NCBI RefSeq assembly: GCF_022378335.1
Contig: NZ_JAIQCI010000020.1
Span: 182,436-246,435 of the forward strand
DNA: 64,000 nt
Origin: Croceicoccus hydrothermalis
Lineage (GTDB): Bacteria > Pseudomonadota > Alphaproteobacteria > Sphingomonadales > Sphingomonadaceae
Direction: 5' to 3'
Numbering within the stretch: the first letter of the stretch is position 1; each line of letters begins with the position of its first letter. The notes under the pieces are model-generated. The model was not told the DNA's origin. It did not search any database and was given only the letters and a program-made list of their open reading frames with translations. Shown one piece after another: positions 8,053 through 16,390 of the stretch. The position numbers and the translations under genes are program-made.

Positions 8053-8801
8053 AAGCTAAATCCTCCATCCACGATGATTGTTTGCCCGGTTATGTAGGCA
8101 GACCGGTCGGAAGCGAGGAACCGCACCGCCTCTGCGACCTCCCCGCCCGTGCCGAAGCGGCGCAGTGCAATCGCCTTCTTCTGCTGCTCCCAAACTTCGG
8201 GCGAATAGAGGGTCTTCAGAAAGTGCGTGCCAAGGCCCGCATCGATGATACCGGGCGCCACCATGTTGGCACGGATGCCGAACTTGCCCTCTTCCTTGGC
8301 GATGGCTCTGCCAAGCGCCTCCATGCCCGCCTTGGGGACTGATGAAAGCGCATCTCCCGGAGGGAAGGTGTAGTTCGCCACCGAGACAACGATTACGAGA
8401 TTGCCGTGCTTTTGCGCGCGGAAGATCGGCAGGATTTCCGCCACCACGCGCGTCAGTCCGATCAGTTCGGTCTCGATGACTTCGCGCCACTGGCTCTCAC
8501 CGATCTGGCTGACGAACGGCTGCTCTATGGCCACGCCGGAGGCAAAGACCACGGTATCGATGGAGCCGAGCTGAGCGGCCGCATCGGCGATGGCAGAATG
8601 CACCGAAGCGGGATCGGCAAGGTCGCAGGATACCGGCCAGCCCTTGCACGAAGCGGGCAGGCCGGCGCAGAGCTTCTCCGCCTCTGCCTTGCTGGAACGA
8701 TAGGTGAGGGCGAGGCCGTCGAAATCTTCGGCCAGTGCCATTGCGGCTGCCTGCCCAAGGCCGCCGGTGGCGCCCACGATCAAGGCATTCCTTGCGCTCA
8801 T
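8049..8801 (-). CDS. SDR-family protein with catalytic Tyr replaced
   Basis: 250 residues. It has the Rossmann motif VGATGGLG, an FASG segment in place of NNAG, and the usual C-terminal RSAYITGQTIIVDGG of enoyl/oxoacyl reductase-like SDRs. In the active-site region the Ser is present (VVSVANY), but the YxxxK position reads SSVPK, so the catalytic Tyr appears to be Ser. Either a nearby Tyr (NYTFPP) takes over or the protein has another function. It is coupled by ATGA overlaps to a hydrolase upstream and an epoxide-hydrolase-like gene downstream. Confidence 0.8.
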   Translation of the reverse strand: MSARNALIVGATGGLGQAAAMALAEDFDGLALTYRSSKAEAEKLCAGLPASCKGWPVSCDLADPASVHSAIADAAAQLGSIDTVVFASGVAIEQPFVSQIGESQWREVIETELIGLTRVVAEILPIFRAQKHGNLVIVVSVANYTFPPGDALSSVPKAGMEALGRAIAKEEGKFGIRANMVAPGIIDAGLGTHFLKTLYSPEVWEQQKKAIALRRFGTGGEVAEAVRFLASDRSAYITGQTIIVDGGFSL

Positions 8802-9646
8802 CCGACAGGCTCCTCTGGATAACGGGCCAGCTGTGCCAGCAATTGTGCCGCAAAGGCATCGTTCCGGTCGGCGGTGAACATGTGGCCGGCGCCGGGCGCG
8901 GTCAACACGTCCAGATGCGGGGCCAGCGTCTTGAAACGCGCGGTGTTGGTATCGTTGACGAGATGGCTCAGCTCTGCCCGCACCATCACCAGCGGGGAAG
9001 TTACCCGCGCGGCTGCGGCAAGCACGGCTTCATTCTCGCTTGGTGGATGCAGGAATTCATCGTTCCCGGCGGCGGGATCCCAGTGCCAGTGCCAGCGCCC
9101 CTTGTCGTCCTGTCGCATCGATCGGGCGAGCCGGGCGGGATCGGCCACGCGCGGCTGATCCAGATGGCGGGACAGCGCATCGGCAGCCGCGTCCAGACTG
9201 TCATAGCCCCTGGCACCTTCGGCGAAGAACTGGCGAATTCCGTCGATCCCGTCGTCGGGCATGTCGGGCGCCACGTCGGCCAGCATGATCAGCCGGATCC
9301 TTGCCGGGTGGCGCGAACCCCCGATCAGTGCGGCCTGCCCGCCGCGCGAAGCGCCGACCAGCGTCACCCGCCTCGTGAACTGCGCAAGCAGGGCCTCCAC
9401 GTCGCGGGCAAACGCCTCGACATGATAATCGCCATCTGCCGCCCAATCGCTTTCACCGTGGCCGCGCAGGTCGAAAGCAATGCCATAGAAGCCTGCCTCG
9501 CCAACCTGCCGGGCAGAGCCGCGCCAGGCGTTACGGCTTTGTCCGCCGCCATGAAAAAAGAGGACGGGTGCAGCCTCCGGATCGCCGAAGGCTTCCCCGG
9601 AAAGCTGCAGTCCGTCCCCTTGGTAGCTGACAGTTTGGCCGCGCAA
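8798..9646 (-). CDS. Alpha/beta hydrolase
   Basis: About 282 residues. It has the oxyanion-hole HGGGQSRNAW segment, DLRGHGESD, the nucleophile elbow GASRGG (GxSxG), and a C-terminal GAGHMF histidine, so the Ser-Asp-His triad is complete. Likely an esterase, lactonase or C-C hydrolase. The start is uncertain. The frame stays open to 9754, but that stretch overlaps the C-terminus of the VOC gene and reads like a shadow. I therefore favour TTG at 9646, 1 bp after the VOC stop; ATG at 9724 is the main alternative. Coupled downstream to an SDR (ATGA). Confidence 0.78.
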   Translation of the reverse strand: MRGQTVSYQGDGLQLSGEAFGDPEAAPVLFFHGGGQSRNAWRGSARQVGEAGFYGIAFDLRGHGESDWAADGDYHVEAFARDVEALLAQFTRRVTLVGASRGGQAALIGGSRHPARIRLIMLADVAPDMPDDGIDGIRQFFAEGARGYDSLDAAADALSRHLDQPRVADPARLARSMRQDDKGRWHWHWDPAAGNDEFLHPPSENEAVLAAAARVTSPLVMVRAELSHLVNDTNTARFKTLAPHLDVLTAPGAGHMFTADRNDAFAAQLLAQLARYPEEPVG

Positions 9647-9647
9647 A

Positions 9648-10196
9648 TCAGGCCGTGATGGGCACTGTTTCGGCGTGGCTGGGGTGCTCTCCCGGGCCCT
9701 TGTAGGCGAACTTTCCGGGTGCATGGTGCCACTTGCCATCGTCGTGGCTTTCATAAGGTGATGCCACTTCGATCAGGCATCCGTGCGTGCTCTTGGGACC
9801 GACCCAGCTCCACTTCTGCCAGGTCATGTCAGGATCGTTGAAGGTTTCGCCACCGCCGGGAAGGTGCAGACCTTCGGCTTTCAGCTTCTCCATCGCGGCG
9901 GGCACATCGTCGGTGCTGAAGCACAGGTGATGGACATGCTCGCCAACCTTGTCCAGCCGCTTGCCCAGCGGCGTGCCGGGAGCGGGCTGGATGAACTGGA
10001 TCTCGGTCGAATATTCGTTGACGAAGGTAGCCCATTTCATGCCGGCATCATCGCCGCTGGAGAATTCATCGTACTTCACGATGGGCTTTTCGAGCGACTG
10101 CGGATCGAGCACGCGGAGGATCTTGGTCCAGTCCTCGATCGCCTGATCGAGATCGCGAACCACCATGCATACATGGGCAAAGGGACCGCTGGGCAT
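9648..10196 (-). CDS. VOC-family protein (glyoxalase/epimerase-like)
   Basis: 182 residues, two beta-alpha-beta-beta-beta halves. His near residue 8 (FAHVCMVVRDLDQAIEDW), an IQFIQP glutamate-type position around 70, HHLCFST near 90 and LIEVASP near 145 fit metal-ligand positions of methylmalonyl-CoA-epimerase-like VOC proteins. The start ATG at 10196 has AAGGAG 7 nt upstream. It lies between the MaoC-type hydratase pair and an alpha/beta hydrolase in the beta-oxidation-like operon, so a CoA-thioester or ring-fission intermediate is a plausible substrate. Exact reaction unknown. Confidence 0.78.
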   Translation of the reverse strand: MPSGPFAHVCMVVRDLDQAIEDWTKILRVLDPQSLEKPIVKYDEFSSGDDAGMKWATFVNEYSTEIQFIQPAPGTPLGKRLDKVGEHVHHLCFSTDDVPAAMEKLKAEGLHLPGGGETFNDPDMTWQKWSWVGPKSTHGCLIEVASPYESHDDGKWHHAPGKFAYKGPGEHPSHAETVPITA

Positions 10197-10212
10197 TGTT
10201 CTTCTCCTTGAA

Positions 10213-10614
10213 TTAAATGATGATTGTGGCGGTGCCGGCATTCACGGTGCCGCGCCCATCCACATCGAGTTTAAGGTCACAGGAAACACGGTTTCCTTCA
10301 ACCGCCGTAACTTCGCCCGAAGCGACCGCGCGGTCACCTTCGTAGACGTTGTCGAGAAAGCGGGAATCCATGCTTTCGATACGGCAGCCGGGAAAGGCCG
10401 CCATCAGCATGTTCATCATATAGGCCACGTTGATCGGACCCTGGTTGATGCGCTTGTCGCCAAGGCCCTTTGCCTTCACCACTTCCACATCGAGGTGGAT
10501 CGGGTTGGGATCGGCCAGAAACACCGACCAGTCTCGCATGGCATCGGGACTGACGCTTTCGATCACTAAGGGCGGCAAGGCATCGCCTGGCTTGATGGTG
10601 CTTGCGGCGGTCAT
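10213..10614 (-). CDS. MaoC-like hot-dog dehydratase, small subunit
   Basis: 133 residues. It has the hydratase-2 type DPNPIHLD motif (Asp and His of the MaoC/R-hydratase active site, near residue 36) followed by a GLGDKRINQGP segment. This is the canonical catalytic half of a two-gene MaoC-type enoyl-CoA hydratase; its ATG overlaps the stop of the partner gene (ATGA). Comparable heteromers (for example ChsH1/ChsH2 in steroid side-chain degradation) hydrate bulky enoyl-CoAs. Expected role: hydration of the enoyl-CoA formed by the adjacent acyl-CoA dehydrogenase. Confidence 0.83.
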   Translation of the reverse strand: MTAASTIKPGDALPPLVIESVSPDAMRDWSVFLADPNPIHLDVEVVKAKGLGDKRINQGPINVAYMMNMLMAAFPGCRIESMDSRFLDNVYEGDRAVASGEVTAVEGNRVSCDLKLDVDGRGTVNAGTATIII

Positions 10615-11063
10615 GCGGCCAACTCCTTGCGCGGCAGAACCCACACGTTGTCAGTCTCCAGCACTGCATCGCCGCCTTCAGCCGGGTGCAGGCGCAGGCG
10701 GTAAGTAAGAACGTCCATCACGCCAAGCTTGCGGCTTTTCTTGCGCACCAGGCTGAGGATTTCGCCGGTAACCTTGTAGTCCTGCCCCACCATCAGCTGC
10801 TGGGCAAAGCGCACGCCGGATGAACCCATCATCGGGCCATCTTCAACGTCGAATTCGCAGGTTTCGCAAACGCCTGCCACGGTCTTGCCCATGGCGACCT
10901 GGGTGGCGATGTAATAATAGATGGGATGCGCGGTGCCATCGCTGGACGGTTCCACTCTGGTGGACTTGCACAGGGCGGCATTTTCATCGGCGCTGATCGT
11001 AAAGATCGCGGTGCCATCCAGCGATGTTCCGGCGACGTTGGGGGCAGGGGGGAATTCTTCCAT
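10611..11063 (-). CDS. MaoC/FAS1-like hot-dog dehydratase, partner subunit
   Basis: 150 residues of a hot-dog fold: IYYYIATQVAMGKTVAG near residue 50, a GSSGVRFAQQLMVGQDYKVTGEI strand-helix segment near 80, and a basic VRKKSRKLG loop. It lacks the D-x4-H hydratase motif present in the next gene, consistent with the non-catalytic half of a heteromeric MaoC hydratase. The start ATG at 11063 has AAGGA upstream. The gap to the acyl-CoA dehydrogenase upstream is only 12 bp. Confidence 0.78.
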   Translation of the reverse strand: MEEFPPAPNVAGTSLDGTAIFTISADENAALCKSTRVEPSSDGTAHPIYYYIATQVAMGKTVAGVCETCEFDVEDGPMMGSSGVRFAQQLMVGQDYKVTGEILSLVRKKSRKLGVMDVLTYRLRLHPAEGGDAVLETDNVWVLPRKELAA

Positions 11064-11075
11064 CTGCGATATCCT

Positions 11076-12239
11076 TCAGAACGACCGTGGCAGGCCGAGA
11101 TTCTCGGCAATCGAATTGCGCACCATCTCGTTGGAGATCGGCGTCATGCGCAAGATGCGGTGATCACGCCAATATCGCTGCATGTCGGTTTCGGCGGAAT
11201 AGCCCATGCCGCCCATGATCTGGATGCCCATGTCGGCTGCCTTCACGGCGTTTTCCGTGGCCACCATCTTCAGCATGTTTGCTTCGTTGCCGCAGGGCAT
11301 GCCGTTCGATTGCATCCATGCCACGTTATAGAGAAGCAGCTCCGTCACCTTCTGTGCGGTGGCGATATCGGCCACATAGTGCTGCAGGATCTGGAAACGC
11401 CCGATAACGCCGCCAAAAGCCTTGCGCTGCATCATGTATTCCAGCGCGTCTTCAAGCACGCCGTCAATCGCGCCCAGGCACTGTGCGCCCACCATGATGC
11501 GTTCGTTGTTGAGGCTGGGCAGCATCGCGCTCCATGCCTTGCCGGGTTCGCCGAGCACGTCCTCGTCCGGCACGAACACGTCTTCGTAGTGCACTTCGCA
11601 ACTGCCCATGGCGCGCATGCCCAGCTTGGGCAGCAGGCTGGCGGTAATACCGGGAGACTTGGCATCCACGAACAGGGCGATCAGCCCGTGATGCTTCTTT
11701 TCGGCATTGCGATCGCTGCGCGCCAGCACCAGCAGCCGGTCGGCAACCTTCGCGCCGGTGGTCCACATCTTCGCGCCGTTCAGCTTCCAGCCGCCATCGA
11801 CCTTGTCGGCAAATGTCTTCATCGCGCCGAGCACGTCGGTCCCGCCGTCAGGCTCTGTCATGGAGAGCGAAACGCGCAGGTTTCCGGCTGCCATCTCGGG
11901 CAGCCAGCGCTGTTTTTGTTCTTCGCTGCCGGCAATCGCCACCGAATGCGCGCCGCCGAACGAGGTCAGCCCCCACACCCACAGCAGGCCGCCCGCCGTG
12001 CGGGCCATTTCGCGGGCGAAGATCATCTGCATCAGCACGTCGCCGCCAAGGCCGCCATACTCTTCGGGGATGCCGATGCCGAAGAAGCCTTGCTCCTTCA
12101 GTTTATCCCAGATTTCAAAGGGGTAGTTTTCCTCATCCGCTTCAAGCTTGCGCATGAGATCCTTGGGCAATTCCGCATCCACCCAGCGGCGCACGACATC
12201 GCGGAACGCGATATGTTCTTCGGTAAGATTGAAATCCAT
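11076..12239 (-). CDS. Acyl-CoA dehydrogenase (IVD-type catalytic Glu)
   Basis: 387 residues with all three ACAD domains: N-terminal helices, a FAD-binding middle strand domain (SLSMTEPDGGTD) and a C-terminal helix bundle ending GGMGYSAETDMQRYWRD. The usual C-terminal catalytic Glu of SCAD/MCAD (YEGT motif) is replaced by TPIS, but Glu246 in LNNERIMV aligns with the catalytic Glu of isovaleryl-CoA and long-chain dehydrogenases, so activity is expected. The ATG at 12239 has GAGG upstream. It heads the 12239-6620 operon and has a close same-length paralogue at 19961-21124. Likely acts on a branched or bulky acyl-CoA. Confidence 0.9.
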   Translation of the reverse strand: MDFNLTEEHIAFRDVVRRWVDAELPKDLMRKLEADEENYPFEIWDKLKEQGFFGIGIPEEYGGLGGDVLMQMIFAREMARTAGGLLWVWGLTSFGGAHSVAIAGSEEQKQRWLPEMAAGNLRVSLSMTEPDGGTDVLGAMKTFADKVDGGWKLNGAKMWTTGAKVADRLLVLARSDRNAEKKHHGLIALFVDAKSPGITASLLPKLGMRAMGSCEVHYEDVFVPDEDVLGEPGKAWSAMLPSLNNERIMVGAQCLGAIDGVLEDALEYMMQRKAFGGVIGRFQILQHYVADIATAQKVTELLLYNVAWMQSNGMPCGNEANMLKMVATENAVKAADMGIQIMGGMGYSAETDMQRYWRDHRILRMTPISNEMVRNSIAENLGLPRSF

Positions 12240-12273
12240 GCTCGCCTCTTGCTTCCGGATCTCCGCCTGGCAA

Positions 12274-12289
12274 CCTATCGAACGGAGGG
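12274..12289. promoter_or_regulatory. Putative operator box 2 (CCTATC-N4-GGAGGG, one mismatch)
   Basis: The left half CCTATC, preceded by AA, is identical to that of the perfect box at 21203; the right half deviates at one position from GRNAGG. It lies 35 bp upstream of the acyl-CoA dehydrogenase start at 12239 and directly abuts the stop codon of the SDR upstream. It fills most of the only gap between these two leftward genes. Confidence 0.4.
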
Positions 12290-13057
12290 CTAGATTGACA
12301 GTCCGCCTTCCACCGGGATTACCGAACCGGTGACATAGGAGCCTGCCGGAGAAGCCAGGTAGATTGCTGCCCCGGCCATGTCTTCTGCCATGCCGGTGCG
12401 CCCGCGCGGAACCATCGATTCCACCATCTGGCGCATGGCATCGTCGGTAATCACGGTCATGTCGCTTTCGAAAAAGCCAGGTGCGATCGCGTTCACGGTA
12501 ATGTGATCGCCGGCAAGGTTCTTCGCCAGCGACTTTGTAAGCCAGTGGATCGCGCCCTTCGATGCCTGATAGGCGTAGACTTCACGCGGGCCGATCTTGA
12601 GCGCCCCGACCGAGCCAATGTTGATCACGCTTGCCGGGCGCTGGGCCGTGGCCCCCTTGCGCAGCAGCGGCAGCAGTTTCTGCAGCAGGAAGAAGGGGCT
12701 CTTAAGGTTGAGATCGAGAACCCCGTCCCAGTCCTGTTCCGAGAATGCATCTATCGGCGCGTCAGACAGGGTTCCGGCGTTGTTGACGAGGATGTGCAGC
12801 GCATCTTCCCGGGCGGAAAGGCCGGCTGCCAGCGTCTGGATGCCATCGAGCGTGGAGAGATCGGCGGAAATTCCAGTTACATCGCCTGCCATGTCCTCTG
12901 CAGCGGCTGCCACCTTTTCGGCGTTGCGCGCACAGATGTAGACCCGTGCACCTGCGGCGGCGAGGCCTTCTGCAATCATCCGGCCAATCCCGGCACTGCC
13001 GCCGGTTACCAGCGCAACGCGCCCTTCGACCGAGAACAGGTTTGCGGCATCGATCAT
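12290..13057 (-). CDS. Short-chain dehydrogenase/reductase (SDR)
   Basis: 255 residues, classical SDR: TGGSAGIG Rossmann motif near residue 18, NNAG near 92, catalytic Ser in INIGSVG and YQASK for Tyr/Lys, and a C-terminal YVTGSVIPVEGG. It resembles the SDR at 18162 (shared GRMIAEGL segment), so the two are likely paralogues. The start ATG at 13057 overlaps the upstream hydrolase stop (ATGA). It is the last gene of the 18061-12290 operon. A 3-hydroxyacyl-CoA or alicyclic-alcohol dehydrogenase role is likely; substrate not known. Confidence 0.88.
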   Translation of the reverse strand: MIDAANLFSVEGRVALVTGGSAGIGRMIAEGLAAAGARVYICARNAEKVAAAAEDMAGDVTGISADLSTLDGIQTLAAGLSAREDALHILVNNAGTLSDAPIDAFSEQDWDGVLDLNLKSPFFLLQKLLPLLRKGATAQRPASVINIGSVGALKIGPREVYAYQASKGAIHWLTKSLAKNLAGDHITVNAIAPGFFESDMTVITDDAMRQMVESMVPRGRTGMAEDMAGAAIYLASPAGSYVTGSVIPVEGGLSI

Positions 13058-13779
13058 TCGACGATCTCCAGGATCATCTTGGTCAGACCTTCGGGATCAC
13101 CGACGTTGAAGGCGTGATCGCCCGGATGCTTGTGCACCGGCCAACCCAGCTTTTCGGCACGTTCGTGCATCATGCCCATGATGGTGTGCTCGGCGGCGAT
13201 GTAATCGACCGGGTGGGTGATCGCTTCTGCGCCCACGGGAATGGCGCAACTGGTCGCCCGCATCGGCTGGTCTGACAAGTGATCCAGCAGCCATTTCTCG
13301 CGGTCACGGTCCATCATGTGCGGATGTTCCTTGGCCATTGCGCGCTGCTGTTCGTGAACGCCCGAACCTATCGGCCCTTCGCCTGCGTCCAGCATGGCGT
13401 CCAGTCCGGCGGCTTCTTCCTCGCTGGCAAAGCCCATCATGGAGGCGATGCGTTCCCCGGCATGGGGCACGATGGCATCAAGGTAAATTACCCGGCAAAT
13501 TCGGTCGCCAGCCTGTGCCAGAACACCCGGCGCAACGGTTCCGGCATAGGAGTGTGCGACCAGGATTACGTCGGTCAGGTCTTCGTACTTCAGCACGTTG
13601 ACGATATCGGCCACATGCACGCTGTTGCCGATGTCGCGGCCGATAAGGTGCTCGCGCTCACCAAAGCCGGTGAAGGTGGGCGTGTAGACAGTGTGCCCTT
13701 TCGCTTCCAGTTCGGCGCGCATGAACTTCCACGTCCAGCCGCCCATGCCGCCACCGTGCATCAGAAGGTAAGTAGCCAT
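13054..13779 (-). CDS. Alpha/beta hydrolase (methylesterase-like)
   Basis: 241 residues. The N-terminal LLMHGGGMGGWTW is an oxyanion segment, the nucleophile lies in AHSYAG (Ala replaces the first Gly of GxSxG), and the C-terminal GDHAFN provides the His. The compact size and AHS elbow resemble plant-type methylesterase/hydroxynitrile-lyase-like hydrolases common in actinobacteria and sphingomonads. Its start overlaps the dioxygenase stop (TAATG). Placed right after the extradiol dioxygenase gene, it could hydrolyse the ring-fission product, although true C-C hydrolases usually differ in the elbow sequence. Confidence 0.8.
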   Translation of the reverse strand: MATYLLMHGGGMGGWTWKFMRAELEAKGHTVYTPTFTGFGEREHLIGRDIGNSVHVADIVNVLKYEDLTDVILVAHSYAGTVAPGVLAQAGDRICRVIYLDAIVPHAGERIASMMGFASEEEAAGLDAMLDAGEGPIGSGVHEQQRAMAKEHPHMMDRDREKWLLDHLSDQPMRATSCAIPVGAEAITHPVDYIAAEHTIMGMMHERAEKLGWPVHKHPGDHAFNVGDPEGLTKMILEIVE

Positions 13780-14720
13780 TATTCGGGCGCTCCAGGTTCA
13801 AGGTTCGAGACGAGTTCGGGCGGCACATCGGGGCCCCACAGGTAGAAACTGTCTTCAGGCGCGTGCTGCGCTGCCGGCCATTCGCAATCCGCCGGGATAT
13901 AATCGATATCGGCGGAAAACTCGGCGTAGCTGCCCCAGGGATCGCGGGCATAATAGAAGTAATTCCCGCCAAGCACGTGGCGGCCTACGCCCCAGCCTTC
14001 CTTGTAGCCTGCGCGCATCATCTGCGCCGAGCCGAGGCCAACTTCCTGGATCGAGCCGACATCCCAGCTGCTGTGGTGCATCCCGCGATGCGTGGAGCCG
14101 ACAAGGGCGAGCAGGTGATGGTCGCTGCCGTGCGGCCCGTGCAGGAAGGCCACCACGGGGCCACTGCCGTCAGACAGACGCAGGCCGAGGTTCTTCTCAT
14201 ACCAGTCCGTGGCTGCGATCACATCGGTGGTGTAGATCGCAAAGTGCGACAGGTTGCGGGGCCGCGTCTGCGGTGCCTTGGAATTGAAGACTGCGCCCGA
14301 TTCACCTGCTTTGGAAGACTGGACGGTGAACTGCGTCTTGGCATCGGGGGAGCACTTGTCTCCCACCGCGATGTTCAGCGGCATGCCGTCAAACCCTGCG
14401 AACCAGCTGCCCTTGCCGGGCGTCCCGTCCAGCGCATCGATCCGCTCCACGCCGTTCTCGTCAAGGCGGGCAAGCAGCGCGTCTTCATCTTCGGCGTAAA
14501 TGCCGAAGCTGATGTAGCGCAGCTGCTTTACCGGCCCTTCGACAATGCGGCCCCAGCAGTGGTCGTTGCCGAAGGTGTAAAGTTCCAGCCCGTCTGCCGT
14601 TTCACGCACGTCCAGTCCGAACGTTTCGTAAAAGTTCCTGGCCTTGGCAAGATCGGGTACTTGGAGGCCAAAATGATCGATCGAGTGGACGCCCAGGGCG
14701 CCAGCGCGTTTCTGCGGCAT
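13779..14720 (-). CDS. Type I extradiol dioxygenase (VOC fold)
   Basis: 313 residues, two VOC domains, matching the 2,3-dihydroxybiphenyl-dioxygenase family length. The C-terminal domain keeps the iron facial triad: His in LSHFAIYTTD (about residue 160), His in GMHHSSWDV (about 217) and Glu in GSYAEFSADID (about 268). The expected reaction is meta-cleavage of a catechol-type ring with O2 and Fe(II). The ATG at 14720 has GGGAG upstream. It sits between an FAH-family hydrolase and an alpha/beta hydrolase, a classic meta-cleavage arrangement. It is the best direct evidence that an aromatic or secondarily aromatised ring is opened by this locus. Confidence 0.88.
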   Translation of the reverse strand: MPQKRAGALGVHSIDHFGLQVPDLAKARNFYETFGLDVRETADGLELYTFGNDHCWGRIVEGPVKQLRYISFGIYAEDEDALLARLDENGVERIDALDGTPGKGSWFAGFDGMPLNIAVGDKCSPDAKTQFTVQSSKAGESGAVFNSKAPQTRPRNLSHFAIYTTDVIAATDWYEKNLGLRLSDGSGPVVAFLHGPHGSDHHLLALVGSTHRGMHHSSWDVGSIQEVGLGSAQMMRAGYKEGWGVGRHVLGGNYFYYARDPWGSYAEFSADIDYIPADCEWPAAQHAPEDSFYLWGPDVPPELVSNLEPGAPE

Positions 14721-14747
14721 GTCTCTCTCCCTTGCAGCAGTGGTCCG

Positions 14748-15587
14748 TTATTCAGCCACCACGGTGTTTTTCAGCAATCCGATGCCTTCAATTTCGACTT
14801 CGCAGACATCGCCGGCCTTCATCCACACCTGCGGATCGCGCGCCACGCCCACGCCGCCTGGCGTGCCCATCACGATCACGTCGCCCGCTTCAAGCGTCAT
14901 GAAAGTGGACAGCAGGTGGATGGTGTTGGCGACGGTGAAGATCAGGTTGCCGGTGTTGGACGACTGCATGACCTCGCCGTTCACCCGGCATTCGATCTTC
15001 AGGCCGGCAGCACCGGCAGGCACTTCGTCCGGGGTGACAAGCCATGGGCCGAAGGCGCCGGTATCATCGAAGTTCTTGCCCGCGGTCCATTGCGGCGTGC
15101 GCAGCTGGTAATCGCGGATGGAGGCATCGTTGAACACGGAATAGCCAGCCACGTGATCAAGTGCGCCGGATTCGGCGATATTCTTGCCGCCCTTGGAAAG
15201 AACGACGACAAGCTCCGCCTCCCAGTCAAGCTGCTCGGATACCTTGGGCAGAATGATCGGTGCGCCATGGCCGATAAGGCTGGATGCAAAACGACCGAAC
15301 AGCACCGGAAAATCCGGGATACCAAGGCCTGCCTCTTCCGCGTGATCGCGGTAATTCAGCCCCATGCAGATGATCTTGGGTGGCTTTGCAACCGGCGGCA
15401 GGAACGTCAACGATGCTTCGTCTACCGTTTCCCCGGCAGCAGCGGCAGCACCGGCGGCGGCCAGTTTGCCACTGGCAATCTGGGCATCCAGATCGGTCAG
15501 GCCGGCATCCCAGACCACCTTGGTTTCGCCATCAATCTTGGCCGCGAGGCCGGTTTTTCCGTCTTTGCTTACCCGTGCAAGGCGCAT
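14748..15587 (-). CDS. Fumarylacetoacetate hydrolase (FAH) family protein
   Basis: 279 residues. It has the FAH core: ICMGLNYRDHAEEAG near residue 73, metal-binding EAELVVV near 124 (ExE type), AGYSVFNDASIRDYQ near 150, and MGTPGGVGVARDP near 235. Family members hydrolyse or decarboxylate 2-oxo acids, for example 2-hydroxyhepta-2,4-diene-1,7-dioate isomerase or acylpyruvase. The ATG at 15587 has GGAGAA upstream. In the operon it precedes the extradiol dioxygenase, consistent with processing of ring-fission products. Confidence 0.88.
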   Translation of the reverse strand: MRLARVSKDGKTGLAAKIDGETKVVWDAGLTDLDAQIASGKLAAAGAAAAAGETVDEASLTFLPPVAKPPKIICMGLNYRDHAEEAGLGIPDFPVLFGRFASSLIGHGAPIILPKVSEQLDWEAELVVVLSKGGKNIAESGALDHVAGYSVFNDASIRDYQLRTPQWTAGKNFDDTGAFGPWLVTPDEVPAGAAGLKIECRVNGEVMQSSNTGNLIFTVANTIHLLSTFMTLEAGDVIVMGTPGGVGVARDPQVWMKAGDVCEVEIEGIGLLKNTVVAE

Positions 15588-15606
15588 GTCATTCTCCGAT
15601 CGTGTG

Positions 15607-16380
15607 TTACTTGCTGGCCTTCTGGCCGGTTCCGCCACCGGTGGCGGGCATAAGGTTGCTGCTCATCCCGCCGTCGACAAGGATATCGACACCGGAAATA
15701 TGGCCTGCTTGCGGCCCGAGCAGGAAGATGATCGCATTGGCCACGTCCTCGGCCATGCCCAGCTTGCCCAGCGGGATCATCGATTCCCGCTGTGCCCTGC
15801 GGTCCGGATCGTCGTATCCGGCCTGAGTCATGGGCGTATAGGTTGGTCCGGGCGAAACGGTGTTGCAGCGAATTCCGTCCGGTCCCCATTCCAGCGCGCA
15901 CTGGCGCATCAGCATCAGCAATGCGGCCTTGCTGGAAGAATAGAAGCCAAGCCCCGGCGTTGGCTGCGTGGCAGACATGGATGCCGTGGCGACAAATGCG
16001 CCGCGTGACTGGGCAAGATAGGGCTGGGCAGCCTGACCCAGCAGCCAGGTTGCGCGGGTGTTTATGGCATAGACCCGATCGAACTGGTCGACGGTCTGCT
16101 CCACCAGCGGCGCACTGGAGATGATCCCGGCGTTGCTGACCACACCATCGATACCGCCCATGTGATCCACCGCGGCGGCAACGATATCGCGCCCGCAATC
16201 GACGGAGGACAGATCGCCAAAATGCGCACGCGCCCCCGCACCGATCGCGGCGACAACAGCGTTCACGCCTTCCTCGTCCCGGTCGGTCAGCAGCATCTGG
16301 TGCGGTTCGTCCTGCGCGGCCAGCAATTCTGCCACCGCGCGGCCAATGCCGCTGGCCGCTCCTGTAATCACCACGCGCAT
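15607..16380 (-). CDS. Short-chain dehydrogenase/reductase (SDR)
   Basis: 257 residues. TGAASGIG Rossmann motif at residues 7-14, SNAG in place of NNAG near 82, catalytic Ser in ASMSA, YSSSK for Tyr/Lys, and C-terminal ISGVDILVDGG. The C-terminus carries an extra Gly-rich tail. I chose ATG at 16380 because GAGG lies 8-9 nt upstream; ATG at 16389 is possible. It lies 10 bp downstream of the acyl-CoA ligase stop. Likely a hydroxysteroid- or cyclic-alcohol-type dehydrogenase by family; substrate unknown. Confidence 0.86.
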   Translation of the reverse strand: MRVVITGAASGIGRAVAELLAAQDEPHQMLLTDRDEEGVNAVVAAIGAGARAHFGDLSSVDCGRDIVAAAVDHMGGIDGVVSNAGIISSAPLVEQTVDQFDRVYAINTRATWLLGQAAQPYLAQSRGAFVATASMSATQPTPGLGFYSSSKAALLMLMRQCALEWGPDGIRCNTVSPGPTYTPMTQAGYDDPDRRAQRESMIPLGKLGMAEDVANAIIFLLGPQAGHISGVDILVDGGMSSNLMPATGGGTGQKASK

Positions 16381-16390
16381 GCAAAACACC

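Noticed and set aside
9647-9754. Upstream extension of the alpha/beta hydrolase start to 9754
   Set aside because: The extension overlaps the VOC gene in another frame, has a shadow-like composition, and the VOC gene clearly runs to 9648.
13054-13779. Naming the hydrolase as a meta-cleavage C-C hydrolase (BphD/HsaD)
   Set aside because: The nucleophile elbow AHSYAG and the compact size fit methylesterase-like hydrolases better, despite the neighbouring dioxygenase.
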